A stretch of DNA of 55,940 bases. Origin: an uncultured Oscillospiraceae bacterium. Its GTDB lineage: Bacteria; Bacillota; Clostridia; Oscillospirales; Oscillospiraceae. Shown piece by piece: positions 19,146 to 27,122 of the stretch. The translations under genes were made by a program, and so were the position numbers. The DNA is taken from positions 1 through 55,940 of the forward strand of contig CAKTNW010000012.1 in NCBI GenBank assembly GCA_934589145.1, written 5' to 3'. Every line of letters begins with the position of its first letter. The first letter of the stretch is position 1. The notes under the pieces are model-generated. The model was given only the letters and a program-made list of their open reading frames with translations. It had not been told where the DNA came from and did no database searches.

Positions 19146-20525
19146 ATGAAACATATGACATTCCGGGAGCGGCGCTATCGCCGCGCCCATCTGGACTGCG
19201 TGCGCCACATTACACTGGATCCCAAAGGCCCCGGCGTAGTGCGCATCCACATGATCCCGCCCAGGGACGAAACGCCGGACGCGCCGTTTCTGCTGCTGCT
19301 CAACGGTGCGTCGCTGGTACCGCTGAATCTCAGCTGGGCCATCATGCTGGCCAATCTGATGGATCAGCTCCAGGCCTACGAGGGGCAGGAGCTGGAGGAG
19401 CGCCAGTGGGAGGCCCTGCTGACGGCGGCGGTGGAGGAGACCCACCGCACCTACCCCCGCACCAGACGGCAGACGCTTGCCGCCGACATGCACCTGATGC
19501 TGACCAGCCTGATCGCCATCGCCCAGGGCCGTGAGCCGGAGGCGGAGGTGGCGCTGCTGTCCCTGGCGGACTACGCGCCGGAGATGACCGCGCCCCACCG
19601 GATGGATCTGATGGTCAGCGCCATGGAAAAGGACGGCGCGTGGCACTGCAACCAGAAGTGCCTGCACTGCTACGCCGCGGGCCAGCCCATGGGCGAAACG
19701 CCGGAGTTATCCACCGATCAGTGGATAACTGTTCTGGACACCCTGCGCAGGGCCAACATCCCCCAGGTGACCTTCACCGGCGGCGAGCCGACGCTGCGGA
19801 GCGATCTGGTGGAGCTGGTACGGGCGGCGGAGTGGTTTGTCACCCGCCTGAACACCAACGGCCGCCTATTGACGCCGGAGCTGTGCGCCGGGCTCTATGA
19901 CGCCAGCCTGGACAGCGTCCAGGTGACCCTGTACAGCGCCGAGGGCAACATCCACAACCAGCTGGTGGGCGTCAACGGCTTTAACGACACGGTGCAGGGT
20001 ATCCGCCATGCGGTGGAGGCGGGGCTCATCGTGTCGGTGAATACGCCCCTGTGCTCCCTCAATACCCACTATGCCGACACGCTGCGCTTTGCCCACAGTC
20101 TGGGCGTGCGATACGCCACCTGCTCCGGGCTGATCCCCTCCGGCAACGCCTGCGGGCAGGAGAGCCGGGCCACCGCTCTGACCCCCGACGAGCTGACGGA
20201 CATCCTCCGCCAAGCGGTGGACACGGCCCGTGAGCTGGGCATGGAGCTGGACTTTACCTCCCCCGGCTGGCTGGATGAGGAGACGCTGCGTGAGCTGGGC
20301 CTGAACCTGATTCCGAGCTGCGGTGCGTGCCTCTCCAACATGGCGGTAACGCCGGACGGCAAGGTGGTGCCCTGCCAGAGCTGGCTGTCCGACGCGCCGC
20401 TGGGCGACCTGCTCCACGACGACTGGAAGGATATCTGGAACGATCCCCGCTGCGCCGCCATCCGGGCGGAGAGCGTGAAGATGGATCACCTCTGCCAGCT
20501 GCGGGGAAAGGAGGCAGCGGAATGA
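19146..20525 (+). CDS. Radical SAM protein with SPASM-like C-terminus, putative peptide maturase
   Basis: 459 residues. The 4Fe-4S/SAM motif C-x3-C-x2-C is Cys168, Cys172, Cys175 (HCNQKCLHCY), followed by FTGGEPTLR (210-218), the SAM-binding GGEP. The C-terminus has a shortened SPASM/twitch-like auxiliary cluster region: SCGAC at 391-395, VTPDGKVVPC ending at Cys410, Cys436, Cys450; the usual final Cys pair is missing as the protein stops. Residues 45-105 (FLLLLNGASLVPLNLSWAIM..) look PqqD/RRE-like, i.e. a possible peptide-binding domain (inference). The stop overlaps the start of the next gene (ATGA), so the two are coupled. The enzymes most like it modify ribosomal peptides; the likely substrate is the Cys-rich tail encoded downstream. 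Confidence 0.85.
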   Translation: MKHMTFRERRYRRAHLDCVRHITLDPKGPGVVRIHMIPPRDETPDAPFLLLLNGASLVPLNLSWAIMLANLMDQLQAYEGQELEERQWEALLTAAVEETHRTYPRTRRQTLAADMHLMLTSLIAIAQGREPEAEVALLSLADYAPEMTAPHRMDLMVSAMEKDGAWHCNQKCLHCYAAGQPMGETPELSTDQWITVLDTLRRANIPQVTFTGGEPTLRSDLVELVRAAEWFVTRLNTNGRLLTPELCAGLYDASLDSVQVTLYSAEGNIHNQLVGVNGFNDTVQGIRHAVEAGLIVSVNTPLCSLNTHYADTLRFAHSLGVRYATCSGLIPSGNACGQESRATALTPDELTDILRQAVDTARELGMELDFTSPGWLDEETLRELGLNLIPSCGACLSNMAVTPDGKVVPCQSWLSDAPLGDLLHDDWKDIWNDPRCAAIRAESVKMDHLCQLRGKEAAE

Positions 20526-21127
20526 AAAAGCTTCTTACGCTGCTGCTGGGCCTGGGCCTCGCCCTGTGCCTCAGCGTCGTCGCCTGGGCGGACTACGACT
20601 ACATCGACCGCTACGACGTCACCGTCACCCCCAATACCGACGACGGCAGCCTGAACATGACCGTCTCCCTGGAGTGGACGGCCCTGGAGTCCCTGCCCTA
20701 CGGCCAGGAGCTGAAGATCGGCATCCCCAACGGCTCCATCCGGGAGGAAACGGCCCTTACCGACAATATTGAGCGGCTGGAATACGACAACAGCTACATG
20801 TACGTCTACCTGGACCGGGCCTATGACGACGGCGAGACCTTCACCTTTGCCTATTCCTGGGTGCAGGAGTTCATGTATGCGCTGGACGGCGGCGCGGTGT
20901 CCTATGACTATACCCCCGGCTGGTTCGACGAGGCAAAGATCGGCGAGATGACCCTGACCTGGAACGATCCCGCCGGCGTCACCGGTGATTTCGGCAGCAC
21001 GTCCAACGCCGTGGGCGACGTGACCGTCACCGATACCGGCATGGTGATCTCGGCCCGGGACATGGGCTACGGCGAGACCATGAACATCGCGGTGCGCTAT
21101 GCCGACTGGCCCACCGTGCTGGATTAG
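20522..21127 (+). CDS. Exported protein, N-terminal part of a gene split by in-frame UAG
   Basis: 201 residues with a clear signal peptide (MKKLLTLLLGLGLALCLSVV, cleavage after AWA) and an acidic beta-rich domain reminiscent of the DUF2207 extracellular domain (YDVTVTPNTDDGSLNMTVSL..). AAGGAGG lies 7 nt before the ATG, inside the end of the radical SAM gene. The frame ends at TAG (21125-21127) and is then open without a break to 21622, encoding a membrane helix and a Gly/Cys-rich tail. Ancestrally one 366-residue protein (inference). If UAG is not read, a secreted unanchored domain results. Confidence 0.75.
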   Translation: MKKLLTLLLGLGLALCLSVVAWADYDYIDRYDVTVTPNTDDGSLNMTVSLEWTALESLPYGQELKIGIPNGSIREETALTDNIERLEYDNSYMYVYLDRAYDDGETFTFAYSWVQEFMYALDGGAVSYDYTPGWFDEAKIGEMTLTWNDPAGVTGDFGSTSNAVGDVTVTDTGMVISARDMGYGETMNIAVRYADWPTVLD

Positions 21128-21622
21128 GCGTACAGCATCGACAACATGCCCGCCGACTATAACGGCGGCTACTATGACGATTACGACGATGCTTACGGCT
21201 ACGACGACGGCAGCGGCCTTCTCGTGGTGCTGGCTGTTTTCGTGGTGATCATCTTCCTGGTGGTCCTCTGGGCCAGCAGCGGCGACGGCTACCGGGGCGG
21301 CTTCGGCACGCATTATGTGTTCGTCAACCACCTGTGGTATCCCGCCGGGCCTGACGGCAGGCCCCGTCCCGGCAGCGTGGGAACGCCCCACCGGCCCAAG
21401 CCGCCCACCAACAATCGCGGCGGCGGTGGCTTCGGCGGCGGCAGCCGTGGCGGTGGATTTGGCGGAGGCGGCTTCGGCGGCGGAGGCCATTGCGCCTGCG
21501 CCAGCAGCTGCGCCTGTGCGTGCGCCTGTGCCTGTGCCGGCGGCGGCCGTGCCGGATGCAGCGCCAAGAATCTCTACGGCGCCGTGAAGCTGAGCCGTGA
21601 GGTGACAGAGCGGCTGCAATGA
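21128..21622 (+). CDS. Membrane helix plus Gly-rich, Cys-Ala-repeat tail (downstream half of split gene)
   Basis: Same frame as the preceding gene, directly after UAG. It encodes an Asp/Tyr-rich stretch, one hydrophobic helix (GLLVVLAVFVVIIFLVVLWA), a Pro/Arg/Gly loop, Gly-rich repeats of the type GGGFGGG, then HCACASSCACACACACAGGG and RAGCSAKNLYG. The first internal ATG (21146) has no ribosome site, so independent translation is doubtful. With the signal peptide of the first half, the tail would face the cytoplasm, where a radical SAM enzyme could reach it. The nine or so Cys in Cys-Ala alternation are the probable modification sites (inference). Confidence 0.6.
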   Translation, partial: AYSIDNMPADYNGGYYDDYDDAYGYDDGSGLLVVLAVFVVIIFLVVLWASSGDGYRGGFGTHYVFVNHLWYPAGPDGRPRPGSVGTPHRPKPPTNNRGGGGFGGGSRGGGFGGGGFGGGGHCACASSCACACACACAGGGRAGCSAKNLYGAVKLSREVTERLQ

Positions 21623-21626
21623 TTTT

Positions 21627-21655
21627 TTAGGGGAGGGGCAAAGCCTCTCCCCTAC
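21627..21655 (+). terminator. Hairpin after the radical SAM operon
   Basis: TAGGGGAGGGGC-AAA-GCCTCTCCCCTA palindrome following TTTTT, 5 bp after the stop; related to the GTAGGGGAGGGG repeats. It may act as terminator though followed only by CATCTTTT. Confidence 0.55.
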
Positions 21656-21667
21656 ATCTTTTCGCAC

Positions 21668-21722
21668 CCCGGTGCGACCAACTTTTACAGCTAAGGGGAA
21701 AAGCAGGTCGCCGAAGGCCGTT
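21668..21722 (-). repeat. Diverged CGGCCTTCGGCGACC repeat
   Basis: Minus strand: ACGGCCTTCGGCGACC then CTTTTCCCCTTAGCTGTAAAAG, a second copy of the element after dnaN. Its second stem has decayed. A CGCACCCC/GGTGCG palindrome adjoins it. Confidence 0.5.
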
Positions 21723-21758
21723 CTCACGTTTGAAGGTGCAAAACTCTTCTAAACAGAC

Positions 21759-21791
21759 AAAAAGAGACAGCGCGCAGCGCTGTCTCTTTTT
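21759..21791. terminator. Bidirectional terminator after divIC
   Basis: AAAAAGAGACAGCGC-GCA-GCGCTGTCTCTTTTT: a 15-bp perfect stem with A/T flanks, reaching into the last codon of the divIC frame. Confidence 0.9.
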
Positions 21792-22584
21792 AGTCGTTGA
21801 CATCATAAAAAATACGTTCGCCTTCTTCAGCCAGGCCCAGCAGGTCGCGGGCCAAGGCTTTGATAAAGCTCTCGTCGCCCTTTTTCTCCAGGTCGGAACG
21901 GAGGGCGTCATTCTCCTGCTGCTGCTGAGTCAGCTGCTGAGTCAAAGCGGCCTCCTCCTGCCGGGCGACCTTCAGCTGGCTATAGACCTTAATGATCTGG
22001 ATGCCCAGCACCGCAGTCAGCACCACGATCACCAACAGCACCATGGTGTTGGGGCGTCTCTTCGCCCGCTTGCGCTTTTTTTCCTGTGCCACGACGCTGC
22101 CTCCCCTCTGCTGCGGCGGTTTTTCTTTGGGATGATGAGACTTCCACTCATCCACTTTTATTGTAGCGCACTTTGCGCAAAAAGAAAAGCCTTTTTTGAC
22201 TGCTGCCGCCCATTTTTTTATCAACCGTCCCAAAAGGGCAAAGGGTGACCATAGCAGACGGCCCGTCTCTCGCAGAGCGGCGACCCAAAAATCCCACACA
22301 GGACGCAGCAGCGGTGACAACAGCCAGAACCACAGTATCGCCCCCAGCAGCATGCCGGTGAGCATGTAGAGGCGCAATTCACCGCCGCCCACCACAAGGG
22401 CCAGCCACAGCAGCCCGACACCCAGCAGCGCGGCGAACAGGGCGTCCAGCAGATGGGTCAGCCGCCGGTCATGGCGATCCAGAAACCGGGCGGAGCGCAG
22501 CACATCATATACCAGGCCGCCTGCCGCCCCAAGGGCCATCGACGCGCCCAGCTGCTGCAGCTGGGCGGAGATATAGTTTTCCAT
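21790..22584 (-). CDS. YabQ-DivIC fused frame: spore cortex protein and septum initiator
   Basis: One uninterrupted 264-residue frame. Residues 1-~130 are YabQ (four membrane helices: SMALGAAGGLVYDVL, LLDALFAALLGVGLLWLALV, LYMLTGMLLGAILWFWLLSP and a fourth weak one), needed for spore cortex in Bacillus. Residues 165-264 are DivIC/FtsB: basic start, one helix (TMVLLVIVVLTAVLGIQII), coiled coil (QLKVARQEEAALTQQLTQQQ) and the ARDLLGLAEEGERIFYDVND end. The genes are separate neighbours in Bacillus. Here no stop lies between them, but a strong ribosome site and GTG at 22092 allow DivIC alone to be made. Start overlaps the yabP stop. Confidence 0.88.
   Translation of the reverse strand: MENYISAQLQQLGASMALGAAGGLVYDVLRSARFLDRHDRRLTHLLDALFAALLGVGLLWLALVVGGGELRLYMLTGMLLGAILWFWLLSPLLRPVWDFWVAALRETGRLLWSPFALLGRLIKKWAAAVKKGFSFCAKCATIKVDEWKSHHPKEKPPQQRGGSVVAQEKKRKRAKRRPNTMVLLVIVVLTAVLGIQIIKVYSQLKVARQEEAALTQQLTQQQQENDALRSDLEKKGDESFIKALARDLLGLAEEGERIFYDVND
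22090..22106 (-). promoter_or_regulatory. Internal ribosome site and GTG start for DivIC
   Basis: Minus strand: GGGGAGG (22106-22100), 7-nt spacer, in-frame GTG (22092-22090) inside the yabQ-divIC frame. The product would be 100 residues, the usual DivIC size. Confidence 0.65.
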
Positions 22585-22880
22585 CAGGCGAACAGCCGGC
22601 TGAACAGACCGCCGCCACGGCTGGGCTGATCCTCCTCATAGTTGATGCCGTCGATGCGGCCGTCCACATGCAGCTCCCCACCGTCCAGGCTCAGCTTGCC
22701 GATGTGCAGCGCCTCGCCAGTGACCACCAGTGTTCCGGCGCAGGTGGACATGACGATACAGCTCTCGTCGAACCGCTCCACGTCCTCTACACCGGACACG
22801 GTCAGCTTCTCCCGGCCCTCCAGCGTCAGCCGGTGGTACAGGCCCGGGTTATTGTTGGTCTCATATGCCAAAAGAAACAC
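22584..22880 (-). CDS. yabP: Sporulation protein YabP
   Basis: YabP/YqfC family beta-helical-like protein needed for spore cortex formation. 98 residues if started at GTG 22880; a TTG at 22871 gives MAYETNNNPGLYHRLTLEGR, which looks like the family start and has better spacing from AGGAGAGG, so it may be the true start. Hallmarks: LEGREKLTVSGVEDVERFDE and L.V.GE.LHIGKLSLDGGELHV. Stop overlaps yabQ. Order rqcP-yabP-yabQ-divIC as in Bacillus. Confidence 0.92.
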   Translation of the reverse strand: MFLLAYETNNNPGLYHRLTLEGREKLTVSGVEDVERFDESCIVMSTCAGTLVVTGEALHIGKLSLDGGELHVDGRIDGINYEEDQPSRGGGLFSRLFA

Positions 22881-22926
22881 CCTCTCCTACAAAGCGTTAC
22901 TGCATTGTATGAGAGGGTGCGGTATT

Positions 22927-23181
22927 TTATAACGTCTTGTCCGTGGTTTCCCGGTACATGGCAGCGGCGTCGGCCTTGCCCACATTGTCGGCCACCGACA
23001 GCACCTCCACCGACAGGGCCTTCTGGCCGAAGCGGATGGTGATCACGTCACCCACCTTCACGTCGTAGGAGGCACGGGCCACCCGTCCGTTGACGGTGAC
23101 CCGTTCGTTGTCGCAGGCTTCGTTGGCCACGGTGCGCCGCTTGATCAGGCGGCTGACCTTCAGGTATTTATCCAGTCTCAT
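22927..23181 (-). CDS. rqcP: S4-domain ribosome quality control protein RqcP (YabO)
   Basis: 84 residues, [24 protein letters not shown]4 RNA-binding fold through [18 protein letters not shown]. RqcP cooperates with RqcH in adding Ala tails to stalled chains on 50S subunits. It lies just upstream of yabP, as in B. subtilis. AAGGAGG is 8 nt before the ATG. A post-stop repeat separates it from hup. Confidence 0.93.
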   Translation of the reverse strand: MRLDKYLKVSRLIKRRTVANEACDNERVTVNGRVARASYDVKVGDVITIRFGQKALSVEVLSVADNVGKADAAAMYRETTDKTL

Positions 23182-23247
23182 GGTGTGTCCTCCTTGGGGA
23201 TAAAAAGAAAAGCGGCAGCGCCGCTTTTCCTTTTCAATAAACAATGG

Positions 23248-23405
23248 CCTCGCAGAGTTCGCGCCCGCAGGCGCGAAAAATTGCGATCATTTTTCGCCGC
23301 GACATGTGCGTGGCGAAAAATACAACTCGCCCCGCCAGTGCCAAAGGCGCGCAGCGGGGTGCAAGCCTTTTGGCAACAAAATCGCAGATTTTGTGCCAGG
23401 TTTTT
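23248..23405 (-). repeat. Post-stop structured repeat, copy after hup
   Basis: Starts at the hup stop on the minus strand: CCTGGCACAAAATC..GATTTTGTTGCCA hairpin (arms changed together compared with the dnaA copy: TGAAATC to CAAAATC), GC-rich link, stem TTTTTCGCCACG/CGGCGAAAAA, stem TTTTTCGCGCC/GGCGCGAA, ending CTCTGCGAGG. Confidence 0.75.
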
Positions 23406-23678
23406 TTACTTGATAGCGTCCTTCAGCGCCTTGCCGGCCTTGAAAGTGGGAATCTTGGCGGCGGCGATGGTGACGGGCTCCTTGGTGCGGGGATTCAGGC
23501 CGGTACGCTCGGCACGATGCTTTACCTCGAAAGAGCCGAAACCTACCAGCTGCACCTTCTCCTCGGTCTTCAGACCCTCGGTGATGGCGGACAGAGTGGC
23601 GTTGACAGCGGCCTCGGCGGCCTTCTTGGACAGACCGGCCTTCTCGGCGACGGCATTGATCAGTTCGGTTTTATTCAT
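23406..23678 (-). CDS. hup: DNA-binding protein HU
   Basis: 90-residue histone-like protein: [30 protein letters not shown], the [20 protein letters not shown] arm region and the [10 protein letters not shown] end are standard HU. Binds and bends DNA non-specifically. TTTAGGAGGAAAT precedes the ATG. Lies between the SpoVB-like gene and rqcP, where clostridia often carry hup. Confidence 0.97.
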   Translation of the reverse strand: MNKTELINAVAEKAGLSKKAAEAAVNATLSAITEGLKTEEKVQLVGFGSFEVKHRAERTGLNPRTKEPVTIAAAKIPTFKAGKALKDAIK

Positions 23679-23756
23679 GGGTATTTCCTCCTAAATTTTT
23701 TTCATTGGTAGAACCATATCCTAAAACGAAGCGTATCCGCATTAAGAACAGAGAAA

Positions 23757-23778
23757 GGGCCTTTCCAAGAAAGGCGCA
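23757..23778 (-). terminator. Terminator after the SpoVB-like gene
   Basis: Minus strand GCCTTTC-TTG-GAAAGGC followed by CCTTTCTC; weak T-run. Another stem, GCCTTTT/AAAAAGGC, lies at 23815-23835. Confidence 0.45.
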
Positions 23779-23841
23779 ATAGAAAATTTACCATATTTGC
23801 CGCTTCTTTGCAAGCCTTTTTACACAGAAAAGGCAAAAAAA

Positions 23842-25419
23842 TCACCGCAGATGCAGGCGCTGGGCCCATTTTTCACCCTTTTTGAAGTGGCGCAGATCGT
23901 CGGCAGTCACCGCGCCCAGGGCAAGGGCCAGGATCACATACACCGCCGCCGCCGCGGCAATGGCGGCCATGGCTGCCAGATTTTGGGAGGTATGGGCGAC
24001 CAGCAGTCCGTAGGCGGAGCGGGCGGCCAGCGCCATCACGGCGGTGCACAGGCCCGGCCGCCACAGGCAGCGGAAGAAGTCCACCTGCCCCTTCATGCAG
24101 CGGTGGACGGCGATCATGTTCAGCACCACGATCAGGGCGTAGCTGTACAGCGTGCCCACCGGTGCGCCGCGGATGCCCATATCGGGATTGCCCACCATCA
24201 GATAGTTGGTGATGATCTTCAGCACGCCGCCGGCCAGCAGCGTCCAGATGGGGACGCTCTCCCTGCCGTTGGCCTGCAGAATGCCGTTGGTCACCACCAT
24301 CAGGCACACGAAGATGCTGGCAATGCCCAGCACCGTCAGGTGATAGGCGGCGGCCTGGGCGGTTTCCGGTACGGCGGGATAGAGAAGCTGCAGGATCGGC
24401 CCGGCCAGCACGCTGAGCCCCGCGCCCATGGGGAAGGCCAGCAGCGCCGTGATCCGCAGGGCCGAGGCGGTGAGCCGGGCCGCCGTGCCCTCGTCATGCC
24501 GGGCCTTTGCCTGGGTGATGGCGGGGATCAGGGACACCGACAGGGGATAGATAAACGACGGCGGCAGTACGAACAGCGTCATGCCGAAGGTGTACTGGCC
24601 GTACAGTTCCGCGGCGGCCTTCGCGGAAAGGCCCAGGCGGGATTGCAGTGTGCCCAGCACCAGGGATTGATCCAGCAGGGTCATCAGGCTCATGGCCCCG
24701 CCCGCCACGGTGATGGGGACGCCGATCTTCAGAAGTTGTCGCATGGTCTCCCCTGCCGGCTCCACAGCGCCGCCATGCTGGCGGGGGCAGCGGTGCAGCG
24801 CCCACAGCAGAAACAGCAGTCCCAGCGCCGTGCCGCAGGTGACGCCCGCGATGGCACCGGCAGCGCCGGTCTCCGGCGCGGCGCCGCTGCGGAGCAGAAA
24901 GAAGCACAGTCCCAATCCCACCACCAGCTTGCAGGCGGATTCGATGACCTGGCTGACGGCGGTAGGGGTCATGTCGCCCAGCCCCTGGGTATAGCCCCGG
25001 ATGGCGGAGGTCAGACACACGCACAGCACCGACGGGGCCAGCACCCGGATGGCGGCAGCCGCCATGGGATCGTGGAGGGCGTTCGCCATGGCCTCCGGCA
25101 GGCAGAACATCAGCGCCGAGAACAGCAGTCCCACGGCGCTCAGCAGCGCCAGCGCGCAGCGGAACACCTGCCGGGCCTGATCGTGGCGGCCCAGTGTCTC
25201 CGCGCGTGCCACCAGCCGTGAGGCGGCCAGGGGCAGTCCCGCCGTAGACAGCATCAGCAGCAGGTTATAGACGTTATACGCGGCGTAAAAGTGGGCCATG
25301 CCCTGGCTGTCCAGCAGGTTGCCCAGCGGGATCTTGTACAGAGCGCCCAGCACCTTGGTGACGGCCACCGCGCCCGCCAGAATGGCCGCGCCGCTCAAAA
25401 AGCTCTGATTACGCTGCAA
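23842..25419 (-). CDS. SpoVB/YabM-type polysaccharide or lipid-intermediate flippase
   Basis: MOP-superfamily membrane transporter with about 14 helices; 525 residues. Starts MQRNQSFLSGAAILAGAVAVTKVLGALYKIPLGNLL, the start typical of SpoVB and YabM. These proteins flip lipid-linked precursors (peptidoglycan or polysaccharide) across the membrane. B. subtilis yabM lies in the same cluster upstream of yabO-yabP-yabQ-divIC, which favours YabM here. A start at 25419 with AGGAGGTGACAG upstream is clear. Confidence 0.88.
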   Translation of the reverse strand: MQRNQSFLSGAAILAGAVAVTKVLGALYKIPLGNLLDSQGMAHFYAAYNVYNLLLMLSTAGLPLAASRLVARAETLGRHDQARQVFRCALALLSAVGLLFSALMFCLPEAMANALHDPMAAAAIRVLAPSVLCVCLTSAIRGYTQGLGDMTPTAVSQVIESACKLVVGLGLCFFLLRSGAAPETGAAGAIAGVTCGTALGLLFLLWALHRCPRQHGGAVEPAGETMRQLLKIGVPITVAGGAMSLMTLLDQSLVLGTLQSRLGLSAKAAAELYGQYTFGMTLFVLPPSFIYPLSVSLIPAITQAKARHDEGTAARLTASALRITALLAFPMGAGLSVLAGPILQLLYPAVPETAQAAAYHLTVLGIASIFVCLMVVTNGILQANGRESVPIWTLLAGGVLKIITNYLMVGNPDMGIRGAPVGTLYSYALIVVLNMIAVHRCMKGQVDFFRCLWRPGLCTAVMALAARSAYGLLVAHTSQNLAAMAAIAAAAAVYVILALALGAVTADDLRHFKKGEKWAQRLHLR

Positions 25420-25523
25420 GCTGTCACCTCCTTGTTTTGGATAAGAACATGCGCAATATTTTGTGGGGTGCGGGGCATCCCCGACGCCCCGCGCGGTGAA
25501 CCGACGGGTACGGCGGTTGGTGC

Positions 25524-25606
25524 GTAGGGGAGGGGTTCTACCCCTCCCGCTCGGTTTACGATGGCGTTTCCGTTGAACGGCGGGCGGGGTAGAACCCCTC
25601 CCCTAC
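25524..25606. repeat. GTAGGGGAGGGG palindrome pair, copy 1
   Basis: GTAGGGGAGGGGTTCTACCC, TCGGTTTACG, TTTCCG, AACGGCGGGCGGGG, ending CCCCTCCCCTAC. A second copy with the same internal words is at 34157-34239. A further GGGGCATCCCC/GACGCCCC palindrome adjoins at 25466-25490. It lies between hemZ and the flippase gene. Confidence 0.7.
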
Positions 25607-25628
25607 GCTCGGAATGACAGAAACTCCC

Positions 25629-27122
25629 TTACTTCCCCAAATTCTCCAGCATCTCCCGGTGGAACGCGGCGAACTTCTCCAGATCTGCCGCCACCTGCTC
25701 CTGGCGCTGGATGTACTCGGTGGGGTACTTGGGGTGGAAGACCCGGTCGATGCGGTCGTCCCGGCGGATATCCACCATCTTGGTGGAGCCGCCCGCGCCC
25801 AGGGACAGGATGCTGTGCAGCTCCTCCATGATGTAAATATTATACAGTCCCTCCGCGCCGGATATGCACCATCCCACATTTTCAAAGCTGCCGGACATGT
25901 ACTTCTGGCGATAGAGGTAGTAGGGGGCGAAGCCCACCGCCCGCAGGGTGGGGTCGGCGTAGTCCAGCATCTCCGCCACCGCCTCCGCCGAGGGGATGGG
26001 GCTGCCCTCCAGCGTCAGGCGGCTGCCCTTTTTCAGGGCCAGCGTGTGGACGGTGATGTTGTCCGCGCCGCTTTTGATGCACTGATCCAGCGTTTTCCGG
26101 AAGCCCTCCGGCGTGTCGGCGGGCAGGCCCGCGATGAGATCCATGTTCACATGGGGAAAGCCCATAGAGGTGGCCAGCTCCATGGCGGCCAGAATGTCCG
26201 CCGCCGAGTGCCTGCGGCCGATGGCCTGCAGCACCTTGTCGTCCAGCGACTGGGGGTTGACGCTGATGCGGTCGGCCCCGTGGTCAAGGAGTACCTGTAA
26301 TTTCTCCCGGTCGATGGTGTCGGGGCGGCCTGCCTCGATGCAGTACTCCACCGCATGGCTCATGTCGAAGCTGCGGTTTAGGTGGGTCAGCAGATGATCC
26401 ATCTGTTTGGCGGACAGCGTGGTGGGCGTGCCGCCGCCCATGTAGAAGGACTTGATGCGCAGTCCCGTGTCCTCTACCATCCGGGCCGCCAGCGTGATCT
26501 CCCGCTCCAGCGCCTCCAGATACGGCTCCATCAGCTTGAAGGAGCGCTCCACCGCCTGAGAGACGAAGCTGCAATAGGCGCAGCGCGTGGGGCAGAAGGG
26601 GATGCCGATGTACAGGGAGATGTCGTTGGGCTCCAGCGCCTCCTTGGCGGCGATGCCCGCCTGGGCCGCCTCGATGCACATGCGGCGGCGGGGCGCGGAC
26701 ACCTGATAGGTGCGATCCAGCTCACGGTCGGCCTGCCGGGGCGTCATGCCGCCGCGCAGCAGCCGGGCCGCCAGCTTGGCGGGCCGCACGCCGGTCAGGC
26801 TGCCCCACGCAGGGACGCGGCCCAGGATCTCCACCGACGCCTTGAAAAAGCTCATTTTCAGCGCCCGCTGCCGCAGTCCCTCCTGCTGATAGGGGGTCAG
26901 TGCGGGGTCGATGCGCGCGCGGGAAAGACCGCGGCCCTCCCGTCCCTGATACCGGATACGGGTGGTCGCGGTGGTGTAGGTATTTCCCTCGGATAGCTTC
27001 ACCCAGGCGCAGCTTGCCTCCTCCGCCTCCGGATCGTAGACCGGACGCTCGTTGGGGAAGAAGGCCAGCAGATCCTGCTCGATGGCGTAGCGGTCGTTAT
27101 GGCCGGTAAAGATCAGCTTCAT
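25629..27122 (-). CDS. hemZ: Coproporphyrinogen dehydrogenase HemZ (radical SAM)
   Basis: Oxygen-independent oxidase family acting on coproporphyrinogen III in heme synthesis; radical SAM motif Cys177, Cys181, Cys184 in FCPTRCAYCSF, then GGGTPTTLS. 497 residues: the long N-terminal domain (1-165, with GVRPAKLAARLLRGG) separates HemZ from HemN/HemW. No other heme genes are near, so whether the cell makes heme is not shown here. Overlaps the MBL gene by 4 bases (ATGA). Confidence 0.92.
   Translation of the reverse strand: MKLIFTGHNDRYAIEQDLLAFFPNERPVYDPEAEEASCAWVKLSEGNTYTTATTRIRYQGREGRGLSRARIDPALTPYQQEGLRQRALKMSFFKASVEILGRVPAWGSLTGVRPAKLAARLLRGGMTPRQADRELDRTYQVSAPRRRMCIEAAQAGIAAKEALEPNDISLYIGIPFCPTRCAYCSFVSQAVERSFKLMEPYLEALEREITLAARMVEDTGLRIKSFYMGGGTPTTLSAKQMDHLLTHLNRSFDMSHAVEYCIEAGRPDTIDREKLQVLLDHGADRISVNPQSLDDKVLQAIGRRHSAADILAAMELATSMGFPHVNMDLIAGLPADTPEGFRKTLDQCIKSGADNITVHTLALKKGSRLTLEGSPIPSAEAVAEMLDYADPTLRAVGFAPYYLYRQKYMSGSFENVGWCISGAEGLYNIYIMEELHSILSLGAGGSTKMVDIRRDDRIDRVFHPKYPTEYIQRQEQVAADLEKFAAFHREMLENLGK

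Noticed and set aside
21125..21127. UAG read as pyrrolysine
   Set aside because: No pylT/pylS or methylamine genes in the window and a mutation or read-through is simpler.
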